From NCBI GenBank assembly GCA_043767025.1, contig JAYUHK010000055.1:1-19364 (forward strand): DNA of 19,364 nucleotides. Reading direction: 5' to 3'. How positions within the stretch are numbered: the stretch's first letter is position 1; each line of letters begins with the position of its first letter. Below the pieces are notes generated by a model, which had not been told where the DNA came from, ran no database searches, and saw nothing but the letters and a program-made list of their open reading frames with translations. Shown in pieces: positions 1 through 7,116 of this stretch. Position numbers and translations under genes: made by a program. The stretch comes from JAYUHK01 sp043767025 (GTDB lineage: Bacteria > Bacteroidota > Bacteroidia > Chitinophagales > Saprospiraceae).

Positions 1-82
1 TGGAAAGTAACTCGCGCGCAATTTCTATATCTTCCAAAAGATATTTGAAAACAACATCGTATATCGGATTGGCGATTATCAT
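1..82 (-). CDS. N-terminus of a PD-(D/E)XK-type nuclease/transposase-like protein, cut by window edge
   Basis: A start codon at 82 on the minus strand opens a frame that runs without a stop to the left edge (27 codons). The peptide begins MIIANPIYDVVFKYLLED. I recognise this as the conserved N-terminus of a family widespread in Bacteroidota, usually annotated as a hypothetical protein or a PD-(D/E)XK nuclease family (putative transposase) protein. Only the N-terminus is visible, so no catalytic residues can be checked. The family link rests on remembered similarity of this opening motif. The gene lies downstream of the barrel gene on the same strand, 89 bp away, with a degenerate palindrome between them. 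Confidence 0.6.
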   Translation of the reverse strand, partial: MIIANPIYDVVFKYLLEDIEIARELLS

Positions 83-105
83 AGTTTTTTAGTTTTTTAG
101 TTGAA

Positions 106-134
106 GTTACCAACACCTTAAAGATGCCCGTAAC
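106..134. repeat. Degenerate palindromic repeat
   Basis: Outer arms gttac (106-110) and gtaac (130-134) are complementary, but the interior is not: the left half reads caacacctt and the right half gatgcccg. It resembles a hybrid of two variants of the palindrome family seen intact at 5131-5159. It sits in the 89-bp gap between two minus-strand genes. It may be a decayed repeat or a weak terminator for the barrel gene. Confidence 0.4.
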
Positions 135-171
135 TTGTAGTCAATATTTATTCTCGGAAGCTGACGATTTT

Positions 172-876
172 TTATTCCAACAGCACACCCAAGCTAATAC
201 CAAAGGAATAAATTCTTCGGTTCACTATAGCTTGTCTTGAAATTTCTAAAATATTGCAGTCGAATGTTGGCTGAATGAAACCAGTGCAAGCATGAGATAT
301 TTTGAACGCGTAACTCCAACCAAGAGTGGCATTGAAGTTGAAAAGTTTAAAATTAGTACTCAAATCTGGAGCATCTTCGCTCCTTTTTTCTCCGCTCACA
401 TACCAACTCTCAAGCCGTTGGCGGCGGCTCACTTTTATCAACGGCGAAATACCGAAGACTAAATAACTATTTTTCCACGACTCTTTAACGCGAAGTTTGT
501 ACAAAATCGGTATTAAAATATCGTGATGCGTCCAAGTAAATTTTGTGTATTCTGGCTCCAAAGGCGACGGAGTGGCAGAATTTGTTTTCCGCTTGTCTGT
601 CTGATAGCCCGAATTGGAATATCCCAATCCAACCCGCAATTTTGAGCCTGCGCTGCGCCCGTAATCCGTAAAAATAAATGCACTGTAACTCCATTTTGGC
701 TTTTCTAAATTACCATGTACACTCACCACAGGAAAATTTGGTCCATAGATGAAGTTATCCGACAAGTTGGGATTTATCAAAAAGCCAAAACCGAACTTTT
801 TATCTTGTGCGTCAACTTGAGTGGCTGCCAAAACGATAGCAAACAAAAAGATTATTTTTTTCATTTTTTTGAACAT
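172..876 (-). CDS. Outer-membrane beta-barrel protein (PorT-like)
   Basis: The product is 234 residues. It opens with a signal peptide (MKKIIFLFAIVLAATQ, cleavage probably after VDA), which fits export to the outer membrane. The mature part has alternating polar and aromatic/hydrophobic strands (for example KLRVGLGYSNSGY and HHDILIPILYKLRV) and a final strand YSFGISLGVLLE, typical of small Bacteroidota barrels of the PorT or 'outer membrane protein beta-barrel domain' type. The barrel call is from pattern, not from an alignment. An alternative start lies four codons in, at 864, which leaves a cleaner signal peptide. The gene begins 24 bp after the lepB stop on the same strand, so it is probably co-transcribed with lepB. 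No specific ligand can be inferred. Confidence 0.7.
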   Translation of the reverse strand: MFKKMKKIIFLFAIVLAATQVDAQDKKFGFGFLINPNLSDNFIYGPNFPVVSVHGNLEKPKWSYSAFIFTDYGRSAGSKLRVGLGYSNSGYQTDKRKTNSATPSPLEPEYTKFTWTHHDILIPILYKLRVKESWKNSYLVFGISPLIKVSRRQRLESWYVSGEKRSEDAPDLSTNFKLFNFNATLGWSYAFKISHACTGFIQPTFDCNILEISRQAIVNRRIYSFGISLGVLLE

Positions 877-900
877 TTATTTTGTAAACAATATTTTACG

Positions 901-2472
901 CTACATTTTATTCGCTCCCGAAAAAATTCTATTCCAACGAATACCGTTTGTCATGCTTCCGTCTTTGGTCGAAAACCAGATAAACAAAGGCTTTCCTACG
1001 ACGTGGTCTTCTGGCACATAGCCCCAATAGCGGGAGTCTTCGGAGTTGTGGCGATTGTCGCCCATCATCCAAAAATAATTTTGGCGGAAGGTGTAAGTCG
1101 TCGCCTCTTGTCCGTTGATGAGGAATTTACCGTCACGTTCCTCGAGTTTATTGCCTTCATAAACGCTGATAACACGGCGATAGCAGGCGATACTTGTGGG
1201 GTCGAGCGCGACGGTCGCACCTTTTTTGGGAATATAAATCGGTCCGTAATTATCGGCTGTCCAGAGCGGAAAATGAATCGCGTCGTGCGGAAAAAGCTGC
1301 CCATCAAAATCTACTTTTTTGGGGACGACTTCTACTTTTACGTCGCTGCCGATGCTTTTTATTTTTTCTACTTGCGCTACATTGAGGTTGAAAAGTCCCG
1401 ATTGGGTATTTCCGTCGCTCAAATGCACGCCCCATTCGTCGAGCTTGGCGGTGTTGATAGGAACACTTGGCGAAGTGACGTGGTACAAAAATTGTAGATT
1501 GGTCGGATTTGTGACTGGTTTTCCATTGATATAAAGCTGTCGCTCGCGCACCTCCACGCTGTCGCCAGCGATGGCAACGCAGCGTTTGATGTAGTGGTCT
1601 TGCTTGTCTATCGGTCGCGTGGTGAGCGGTTTGGTGTTGAAACGCTGCTCAATGCCGAGCCTTTTTATGTCATAGACGCTGTACGCACGGTCTTTGAAAA
1701 CATAGACGCTGTCGCCTTCGGGATAGTTGAAAACTACGGGGTCGTTGCGCTCAATATCTTGCAAGGCAGGAAGTCGGAAGTAGGGCAAACTCGGTTTTTC
1801 GAGGTACGACTCGCGGTCGATGATGGGCATACGGTTGTGGAGCAACGGAATCTGGGCGACAGTCATCGGAGTTCTGATGCCGTAATGCGCTTTGCTGACG
1901 AACAAATAATCGCCCACCAAAAGCGAACCTTCCATCGAAGACGTAGGAATAACGTAGGCTTCGATGAGGAACATTCGGATAAAAGCCGCCGCAAAAACGG
2001 CAAAAACTATTGCCTCCGCCCACTCACGTCCCTGATTTTTTTGGTACGGATTGTTGGCTTCTAATTTTTTTAATTCGTAGGAATTATTAGAGGCGTGAGC
2101 GGCTTCTAACTTTTGGGCGTATTCTTGCTCGAGGAGCAGTGTTTTTCCTACATACTGGTCTTTGTCGTTGTTACCGACCAAGAAAAATTTAATAGGCGCG
2201 TAGATGACCGCCAAAGCGCTATCGGCAAATTTATACTTTCCGAAGGAGCGCACCATATCCACACACAGACCTGCTAAAATAAAAAAATTGACCACCGGCA
2301 GCAACAAAAGCCACGCCCACCAACGCGGACGACCCACAAGGTCGCACCATTCGGCAAAGTTCACGCCCGGAATCCACGCTTTAGAAGGCGCAACGCCCGC
2401 CTTTGAAAATAATTTTTGTAAACTGAAACACAGCAACAAGTAGGTTATCAAGAAAAAAATTAAAATACTCAT
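901..2472 (-). CDS. lepB: Signal peptidase I
   Basis: This is the membrane serine protease that removes signal peptides from exported proteins. Counting from the start chosen here (523 residues), there are N-terminal hydrophobic segments at about 1-20 and 50-70, then a transmembrane stretch at about 152-170 followed directly by box B, PTSSMEGSLLVGDYLFVSK, with catalytic Ser179. Box D, YIKRCVAIAGDSVEV, supplies the general-base Lys296. Box E, GDNRHNSEDSRYWG, lies at 471-484. The protein is much longer than the E. coli enzyme (324 residues): it has an N-terminal membrane domain and a long insert between boxes D and E, as is usual in Bacteroidota. A start 26 codons upstream (2550) is possible, but a TACATTTG promoter box at 2510-2517 lies inside that extension, so I prefer 2472. 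Confidence 0.95.
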   Translation of the reverse strand: MSILIFFLITYLLLCFSLQKLFSKAGVAPSKAWIPGVNFAEWCDLVGRPRWWAWLLLLPVVNFFILAGLCVDMVRSFGKYKFADSALAVIYAPIKFFLVGNNDKDQYVGKTLLLEQEYAQKLEAAHASNNSYELKKLEANNPYQKNQGREWAEAIVFAVFAAAFIRMFLIEAYVIPTSSMEGSLLVGDYLFVSKAHYGIRTPMTVAQIPLLHNRMPIIDRESYLEKPSLPYFRLPALQDIERNDPVVFNYPEGDSVYVFKDRAYSVYDIKRLGIEQRFNTKPLTTRPIDKQDHYIKRCVAIAGDSVEVRERQLYINGKPVTNPTNLQFLYHVTSPSVPINTAKLDEWGVHLSDGNTQSGLFNLNVAQVEKIKSIGSDVKVEVVPKKVDFDGQLFPHDAIHFPLWTADNYGPIYIPKKGATVALDPTSIACYRRVISVYEGNKLEERDGKFLINGQEATTYTFRQNYFWMMGDNRHNSEDSRYWGYVPEDHVVGKPLFIWFSTKDGSMTNGIRWNRIFSGANKM

Positions 2473-2509
2473 TTTTTGATTAAAACAGGTGAAAAATAAA
2501 AAGTTGCCA

Positions 2510-2517
2510 CAAATGTA
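2510..2517 (-). promoter_or_regulatory. Putative -7 box of the lepB promoter
   Basis: TACATTTG on the minus strand matches the Bacteroidota -7 consensus TAnnTTTG. It lies about 38 bp upstream of the lepB ATG. I see no good -33 TTG at the expected distance. It supports the downstream lepB start. Confidence 0.5.
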
Positions 2518-2568
2518 ACCATTTTTGAAAAATAAATGCAGAAAATACAATCGCTATTCGACAATTAC

Positions 2569-2601
2569 AAAAGGCTACTCGACCAAATCGGGTAGCCTTT
2601 T
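2569..2601 (-). terminator. Intrinsic terminator of the RCC1-repeat gene
   Basis: The arms aaaaggctac (2569-2578) and gtagcctttt (2592-2601) are perfectly complementary. The stem continues inward through one G-T wobble and three more pairs to a 5-nt loop. The hairpin lies just after the RCC1 gene stop (2697) and before lepB. Its A/T-flanked GC stem can act on either strand. The same ggctac/gtagcc stem core recurs in the hairpin at 17368-17395. Confidence 0.8.
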
Positions 2602-2696
2602 GATGATTGTCTTTATTTTTTCGGAGTTATCGGTCAAGAATTACAACCTAAAAAAGGTGCAAAACATATAAACCAACTTTGGCAGCGTTACATCAC

Positions 2697-4127
2697 TTAA
2701 TATTTTTGCAATTTTTTGGTAATTTCTCCGTCTTTTTCGCTGCGCAAGCGGACAAAATAGATGCCGTTTGCTTGTCCCGAAAGGTCGAGCAACGTGGACT
2801 GTCCGCATTGCGTTTTTTCTAAAATAAGCTGACCTATCGCATTGAAAACCGAAATGCGCACGTCCTGAAAAGTCCTGCTTTCTATCCCCACCGTGAACAC
2901 TCCTTCCGTAGGATTCGGAAAAATTCGCATACTTTCTATCACATCTGCTGCGTCGCTCGCTGGGCAGCCAATAGTCGTTGGTGTCCTTTTGCTGATATTG
3001 GTGCCGTCGCCTAATTGTCCGTCGGTATTCCGTCCCCATGCCCAAAGCGAGCCGTCGGTTTTTATCGCAAGAGTGTGCGCACTCATGGTTGAAATATTTT
3101 TCCAGTCGCTGGCAGTTCCAACTTGGGTCGGATAAATGACATTAGTGACTACTTCGTTGCCTAATTGTCCAAAAGTATTCGTTCCCCAAGCCCAAAGTGA
3201 GCCGTCGGTCTTTGTAGCCAACGTATGCACACTGCCGGCTGCAATATTTTTCCAGTCATTGGCAGCATCAACTCGGAACATCGTATTTTCGTCGTCCAAC
3301 GTCCCGTTGCCTAATTGTCCGTAATAATTACCGCCACTCGCCCAGAGCGAGCCGTCGGTTTTCAAAGCGATAGTATGAGCAATACCTACTGTGCTGCTTT
3401 TCCAGTCATTCGCAGTACCGATTCGGGTAGGGACATTTTGATTGATATTCGTGCCGTTACCTAATTGTCCGTAATCGTTGTTTCCCCACGCCCAAAGCGA
3501 GCCGTCGGTCTTTGTAGCCGCGTTGTGGTACCAACTCGTAGAGATACTTTTCCAGTCGTTGGCGGAGCCGATTCGAGTCGGGACATTTTGGTTGGTATTT
3601 GTGCCGTCGCCTAATTGCCCGTAATCGTTTCTTCCCCACGCCCAAAGCGAGCCACAGGTTTTCAACCCAATGCTATAATCATTACCTGCGTAAATATTTT
3701 GCCAATCGTCGTCGGTACCGACTCGGGTTGGGACTTTTTTTTTCGTAAATGTTCCGTCGCCTAATTGCCCAAAATCGTTTCTGCCCCACGCCCAGAGCGA
3801 GCCACAGGTTTTGAGCGCGAAAGCGTGACCGCCACCTACCGAGATAGCTTTCCAGTCTTTGGCAGCCCCGATTTGAGTGGGCGTTGTTCTATCCACGTTA
3901 GTTCCGTCGCCTAATTGTCCGTTGTCATTTGCTCCCCACGCCCAAAGCGAGCCGTCGGTTTTCAGCCCAAGATTATACACCAAGCCTGCCGACGCACTTT
4001 GCCAACATTGCGCGCGAGCGGAACCGATTGCAACACCATAAAATAGCGTTAGCAACAACAACAAATGGCAGTTTTTTAGAAAAAAACGATGCTTTTTTGG
4101 ACTTTGATTTTTGTACAAAAGTGTCAT
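2697..4127 (-). CDS. Secreted RCC1-repeat propeller protein with T9SS C-terminal sorting domain
   Basis: The product is 476 residues. The N-terminus is basic followed by a hydrophobic core (LLLLLTLFYGVAIGSARAQ), a signal peptide. Seven RCC1-type repeats follow, each with SLWAWGxNxxGQLGxGT and a trailing DWKxI; seven is the number needed to close one propeller. Each unit is exactly 50 residues. The last 77 residues (MRIFPNPTEGVF through GQANGIYFVRL) form a Type IX secretion C-terminal sorting domain, which implies export and cell-surface attachment or release. Paired Cys occur in blades 1 and 2 (LKTCGSLWAWG). RCC1 propellers mediate protein binding; the partner is unknown. A well-spaced promoter lies upstream and a strong hairpin downstream, so it is probably transcribed alone. 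Confidence 0.9.
   Translation of the reverse strand: MTLLYKNQSPKKHRFFLKNCHLLLLLTLFYGVAIGSARAQCWQSASAGLVYNLGLKTDGSLWAWGANDNGQLGDGTNVDRTTPTQIGAAKDWKAISVGGGHAFALKTCGSLWAWGRNDFGQLGDGTFTKKKVPTRVGTDDDWQNIYAGNDYSIGLKTCGSLWAWGRNDYGQLGDGTNTNQNVPTRIGSANDWKSISTSWYHNAATKTDGSLWAWGNNDYGQLGNGTNINQNVPTRIGTANDWKSSTVGIAHTIALKTDGSLWASGGNYYGQLGNGTLDDENTMFRVDAANDWKNIAAGSVHTLATKTDGSLWAWGTNTFGQLGNEVVTNVIYPTQVGTASDWKNISTMSAHTLAIKTDGSLWAWGRNTDGQLGDGTNISKRTPTTIGCPASDAADVIESMRIFPNPTEGVFTVGIESRTFQDVRISVFNAIGQLILEKTQCGQSTLLDLSGQANGIYFVRLRSEKDGEITKKLQKY
3001..4010 (-). repeat. Seven 150-bp tandem coding repeats
   Basis: The block gccgtcggt/gccacaggt recurs at 3051, 3201, 3351, 3501, 3651, 3801 and 3951, which is exactly 150 bp apart each time with no insertion or deletion. 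The repeats encode the RCC1 blades. Long identical runs at the DNA level between neighbours suggest recent duplication or gene conversion. The outer boundaries given are approximate. Confidence 0.85.
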
Positions 4128-4170
4128 GCGAAATAATTGCTTTTTTTGTTTTTAATAAAAAACGTCTTTG

Positions 4171-4201
4171 CAAATATAATGCTAAAAATCAAAAAAGTCA
4201 A
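4171..4201 (-). promoter_or_regulatory. Promoter of the RCC1-repeat gene
   Basis: On the minus strand, TTG (4199-4201) is followed after 20 nt by TATATTTG (4171-4178), a full match to the Bacteroidota -33/-7 arrangement. This predicts a leader of roughly 35-40 nt before the start at 4127. Confidence 0.7.
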
Positions 4202-4232
4202 GATTTATTTTTTGGCGGGCTGAAAGCAAGAT

Positions 4233-4580
4233 TTATTCTTCGCCCACAGTGCCTTTGATGGTGAGGATTTCGGGCTTCGAGTAGTGATGAAGCCAGACTT
4301 TGATGCGCTTTTCGAAGCTACCTGATTCGCGCGGGAAAAAAGCTATTTTGATGCTACCAATCGAGTCGGGCATCACAGGCGCGTCCGACCACTCGGGCGC
4401 GGTACAGCCACAAGTGGTGCGCACGTTGTCGATGACTATAGGTTCGGTAGTTTCATTTTTGAAGCGAAATTCGCAGTTACTTTCCTTGCGGATTGTGACA
4501 GAGCCAAAATCGTGAATCTTGGGAGTCAGCCATGTAAGAGGGGCGATAAAATGGTGGCAAATAAGAAGTACAAAAAGCAT
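4233..4580 (-). CDS. DUF1573 domain protein
   Basis: The product is 115 residues. A short hydrophobic N-terminus (MLFVLLICHHFIAPLTWL) is probably a signal peptide. The rest matches the DUF1573 pattern: HDFGSVTIRKESNCEFRFKN, then NVRTTCGCTAPEWSDAPVMP at 52-71 with the family's paired Cys, then a G-S-I-K-I-x-F strand. DUF1573 proteins are exported Ig-like proteins, very common in Bacteroidota, with no established role. The gene starts 3 bp after the DUF2452 gene stop, so the two are almost certainly one transcript. Confidence 0.85.
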   Translation of the reverse strand: MLFVLLICHHFIAPLTWLTPKIHDFGSVTIRKESNCEFRFKNETTEPIVIDNVRTTCGCTAPEWSDAPVMPDSIGSIKIAFFPRESGSFEKRIKVWLHHYSKPEILTIKGTVGEE

Positions 4581-4583
4581 CTT

Positions 4584-5036
4584 TTAGAGATTAGAGTTGC
4601 CCTCCAGAATATCCCAAGTGTGGTCGGAGAGGAGTTTTACGGTAGCCACAAAATCGAAGCTGCTCTTCCTCCCCCACTCTTTTGGTCCTACCATTGACAG
4701 GACGTATTGACCGTTTTGGCGTTGGTAAAGATGATAAATGTGGCTGATGAGCGGCTTGAAACCCATATCGGCGAGGTAGATTTTTTCGGATATTTCTACT
4801 CTTTGGTGGATAAAATACGCCTGCTGCGCCAAAAGCTCCACTTGCTTGCGGATTTGGTCGAGCTGGACGTTGGTTTGCTCGTACATCGCAGACACCGCCA
4901 AGCCTTTCACACGCCCTTTGTCAATCGGCTTGATAATAGCGGAGCCAGCCGTGTGTGCATACGGCAGCAATCCCGGCGTTTCTGTTGTCTTTGATTTGTC
5001 AATCGGATTGACAAAATCTGTATTAATGGTACTCAA
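4584..5036 (-). CDS. DUF2452 domain protein
   Basis: The product is 150 residues with no signal peptide, so it is probably cytoplasmic. The segment GLLPYAHTAGSAIIKPIDKG (23-42), followed by a long helical stretch beginning AVSAMYEQTNVQLDQIRKQV, is the signature of DUF2452, found in Bacteroidota and some eukaryotes. The C-terminal half (YHLYQRQNGQYVLSMVGPKEWG) fits a compact beta region. No function is known for the family. It is the first gene of a two-gene minus-strand unit with the DUF1573 gene. A TATTTTTG box at 5076-5083 upstream could be its -7 element, though no -33 element is evident. Confidence 0.8.
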   Translation of the reverse strand: MSTINTDFVNPIDKSKTTETPGLLPYAHTAGSAIIKPIDKGRVKGLAVSAMYEQTNVQLDQIRKQVELLAQQAYFIHQRVEISEKIYLADMGFKPLISHIYHLYQRQNGQYVLSMVGPKEWGRKSSFDFVATVKLLSDHTWDILEGNSNL

Positions 5037-5130
5037 AATAATTTACAAAAAAAATAAAAAAATAAAAATTTGTGACAAAAATATTACTTGACGAAATATA
5101 GAAATAAAAAGAATGTGCAACTTACTGAAA

Positions 5131-5159
5131 GTAACCGACACCTTGAAGGTGTCGGTTAC
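5131..5159. repeat. Perfect 12-bp-arm palindromic repeat
   Basis: The arms gtaaccgacacc (5131-5142) and ggtgtcggttac (5148-5159) flank a 5-nt loop, ttgaa. It lies in the 331-bp gap between the divergently transcribed DUF2452 gene and the 5368 gene, so it is not an obvious terminator for either. It looks like a dispersed palindromic unit; a degenerate relative lies at 106-134. Apart from candidate promoter boxes I see nothing else in this gap. Confidence 0.75.
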
Positions 5160-5367
5160 TTCGGCTCATCTTTTATTAAAAAAATAAATTACGCATTAGA
5201 AATGTAAGTAGTTATAAGTTTTTAGTTTTTAATCTTGACTCATCATAAACTATTGAAAATCAACGAATTATGTCGAATATTAAATGTCATCTATTTAAGT
5301 GTAAGAACTTGTAGAAAAATACTTACAAAACGAAAAAAAATCTATATTTACTTTAAAAAATTTAAAT

Positions 5368-5862
5368 ATGAAACAGAAATTTATTGTAACATTAGCAATG
5401 GTAGTCATTTCGACTATATGCTTTGCTCAAACTGTTACTCAAGGAACGTTTGTGAAAAAAATTGGTGATTTTGAAGTATACACAAATGGTGAAATCTTCT
5501 TTAGAACAATGACTAATGAAGATTATGATAAATTGGTAGCAACTAAAAAATTACAAGCCAGTACTGAAACTTTCACTTCACCAACTCAATTATTTTGTGA
5601 AGACTACAAAGGTTATTTAGTAAAAATTTTAGTGTCTATTGGCACAATTAATAAATTAGTTGGAATAGGTGTTTCAGACGGTTCTTCTTTAGTAGTTACT
5701 AAATTTGGAACTATGCCAGCTGTTCCAACAGGTTGGGGAACGACAAAAGCGTATTTTAAGAAAGAAGGAATTCAGGTTAATATTGGAATAGGAACAGGTA
5801 CAGCATTAAATTATTTCAATACAGGCTTGTTACAATATCAATTAATTAAAATTATAAAATAA
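5368..5862 (+). CDS. Secreted protein of unknown function
   Basis: The product is 164 residues. It has a clear signal peptide, MKQKFIVTLAMVVISTICFAQ, so it is exported. I do not recognise a family. The mature part is short, rich in beta-favouring residues and has no Cys pair beyond one Cys (FCEDYKGY). The C-terminal half is Gly-rich (VGIGVSDGSS, VNIGIGTGTALNYFNTG). The gene is strongly AT-rich compared with lepB. It is followed 5 bp later by a HEAT-like gene, and that pair ends at an 81-bp repeat that also follows the next gene pair, so it may be cargo of a mobile cassette. An effector-immunity relationship with the next gene is possible but unproven. Confidence 0.6.
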   Translation: MKQKFIVTLAMVVISTICFAQTVTQGTFVKKIGDFEVYTNGEIFFRTMTNEDYDKLVATKKLQASTETFTSPTQLFCEDYKGYLVKILVSIGTINKLVGIGVSDGSSLVVTKFGTMPAVPTGWGTTKAYFKKEGIQVNIGIGTGTALNYFNTGLLQYQLIKIIK

Positions 5863-5867
5863 AAAAA

Positions 5868-6362
5868 ATGAAATTTTTTTCAGAAATAGTATCAAAATTG
5901 TGGACTAATGAAATCAGTCAAGAAGATTTAGTAAATAATTACAAAAATAAAATTACAGAAAAAGATATAATAAATGGATTAGAAGTTGCTTTTAATAAAA
6001 AGGATGAAAAAGAAACAGAATCTATTTTTCATATTGCTTTTACATTTGATTTATTTACTCAAGAATCAATACAAATTCTTGGAAAGTTTATTTCTCAAAC
6101 TTGGCATAAACAACACGAAGAAATAGCGAGAGTTTTTCAAAAACTAAAAAACCCTAATTCAATTCAGTCCATAATGGAAGGCGTACATATTAAATGCGAC
6201 TATTGGTTTGATAATGGCGATGCCTTTATAAGGAAATGTCTTTATGCTTTAGCGGAAATAAATACATCGGAATCAATTTCAAAAATAAATATTCTTGCAA
6301 ATGACAGCAATGAAATAATTAAAAAATATTCATTAGAACAATTAAAAGAATTGACCAAATAA
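5868..6362 (+). CDS. HEAT-repeat-like protein
   Basis: The product is 164 residues, cytoplasmic by lack of a signal, and predicted all-helical. The pattern SQTWHKQHEEIARVFQKLKN, then NPNSIQSIMEG, then FIRKCLYALAEINTSESISK, then ILANDSNEIIKKYSLEQL, shows about three degenerate HEAT-type helical pairs. Similar small HEAT proteins occur in Bacteroidota, often as orphan accessory genes or next to toxin genes. It starts 5 bp after the secreted-protein gene and should be translated from the same message. Its stop is 9 bp before the first 81-bp direct repeat. It could be an immunity or scaffold protein; this is inference from fold and context only. Confidence 0.6.
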   Translation: MKFFSEIVSKLWTNEISQEDLVNNYKNKITEKDIINGLEVAFNKKDEKETESIFHIAFTFDLFTQESIQILGKFISQTWHKQHEEIARVFQKLKNPNSIQSIMEGVHIKCDYWFDNGDAFIRKCLYALAEINTSESISKINILANDSNEIIKKYSLEQLKELTK

Positions 6363-6371
6363 CTGCACCTT

Positions 6372-6452
6372 ACATGGGGTTTTATGGCAAGTGGGGCAGA
6401 CGGAAGTACAATCGGCTTTTTATTCTTTACTCGGCTTCGGTTCGGGCTTGAC
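6372..6452 (+). repeat. 81-bp direct repeat, copy 1
   Basis: This copy runs from acatggggttttatggcaag to cggttcgggcttgac and matches 7562-7642 at 79 of 81 positions by eye. It begins 9 bp after the stop of the HEAT-like gene. The position immediately 3' of a gene pair parallels copy 2. Confidence 0.85.
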
Positions 6453-6503
6453 AAGCATCGCTGAACATTACTAATAAATTGGTACATTTGTTTTCAATCA
6501 ATA

Positions 6504-6579
6504 GTGGTTACGGGCAGACGGAAGTAATTTCCCCACCAGCCACAAGCCCTGTTCGTTGGACTCAATTTTGTGTAACCAC
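6504..6579. repeat. Short element with 8-bp inverted ends, related to the 81-bp repeat
   Basis: The ends gtggttac (6504-6511) and gtaaccac (6572-6579) are perfect inverted repeats 76 bp apart overall. Just inside the left end is gggcagacggaagta (6512-6526), a 15-bp exact match to the middle of 81-bp repeat copy 1. The rest does not align. It lies upstream of the Panacea gene. Confidence 0.5.
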
Positions 6580-6609
6580 CTAAAATGTAGGGATTTACAG
6601 AAGTTAATC

Positions 6610-6617
6610 TATCTTTG
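6610..6617 (+). promoter_or_regulatory. Putative -7 box of the Panacea gene pair
   Basis: TATCTTTG fits the TAnnTTTG consensus, 13 bp before the ATG at 6631. The -33 region has only a weak TGT near the expected distance. It implies a very short leader and a promoter private to this gene pair. Confidence 0.5.
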
Positions 6618-6630
6618 CAAAAATTAAAAA

Positions 6631-7116
6631 ATGAAATCATTTAATATAAATCCTGCACAAATCGCAAATTATTTTACTTGCACAATCGACAGGGAGGCAG
6701 GTGATTCTATAACACATTTGAAATTGCAAAAACTAATGTTTTATGCACAATCTTGGAGTTTAGTTCTATTTGACAAAACTCTTTTTGAAGAAGACTTTCA
6801 AGCTTGGTCTCACGGTCCTGTTTTGCCCTCAATTTATGAAAATTATAAGCAATATGGATACGATACGATTCCAGTTTGCAGCTGTGATAATGAATTTACA
6901 AATGAGATTATAAGTTTGTTGGAAGATATAAAAAGTATTTATGGTGAGAAGTCGGCTAAGTATCTAGAGAATCTAACCCACTCAGAGTTGCCTTGGCTTG
7001 AAGCAAGAGGTGGAATTTCGATAGAAATGCGAAGTATCACACCAATTTCAAAAACTACTATGAAAAATTTTTATACAAAACTACACGAGAGAAATACTGT
7101 TGATGAAACAAATTAA
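6631..7116 (+). CDS. Panacea-domain (DUF4065/SocA-like) antitoxin
   Basis: The product is 161 residues. The Panacea signature is clear: ITHLKLQKLMFYAQSWSLVL (27-46) and FQAWSHGPVLPSIYENYKQY (56-75). The domain (formerly DUF4065; related to Caulobacter SocA) is known as a versatile antitoxin domain paired with many unrelated toxins, usually encoded next to it. Here the downstream gene overlaps the end by 14 bp, the usual arrangement for such pairs. The C-terminal third (KNFYTKLHERNTVDETN) is variable, as expected for the partner-specific part. The gene has its own TAnnTTTG box and is AT-rich like its neighbours. The antitoxin role is inferred from the family. Confidence 0.85.
   Translation: MKSFNINPAQIANYFTCTIDREAGDSITHLKLQKLMFYAQSWSLVLFDKTLFEEDFQAWSHGPVLPSIYENYKQYGYDTIPVCSCDNEFTNEIISLLEDIKSIYGEKSAKYLENLTHSELPWLEARGGISIEMRSITPISKTTMKNFYTKLHERNTVDETN

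Noticed and set aside
715..1497. 260-codon plus-strand frame
   Set aside because: It is antisense to lepB and the barrel gene, both of which have clear family motifs.
2473..2550. N-terminal extension of lepB
   Set aside because: A TACATTTG promoter box lies inside it, and the extra 26 residues do not look like part of the protein.
3001..4010. CRISPR array
   Set aside because: The 150-bp periodic repeats are coding RCC1 blades with no spacers.
6367..6561. Canonical integron attC site
   Set aside because: The bases before repeat copy 1 (accttac) do not fit RYYYAAC well, and the nearest GTTRRRY match is almost 190 bp away, longer than known attC sites. Kept only as a hypothesis for the repeat family.
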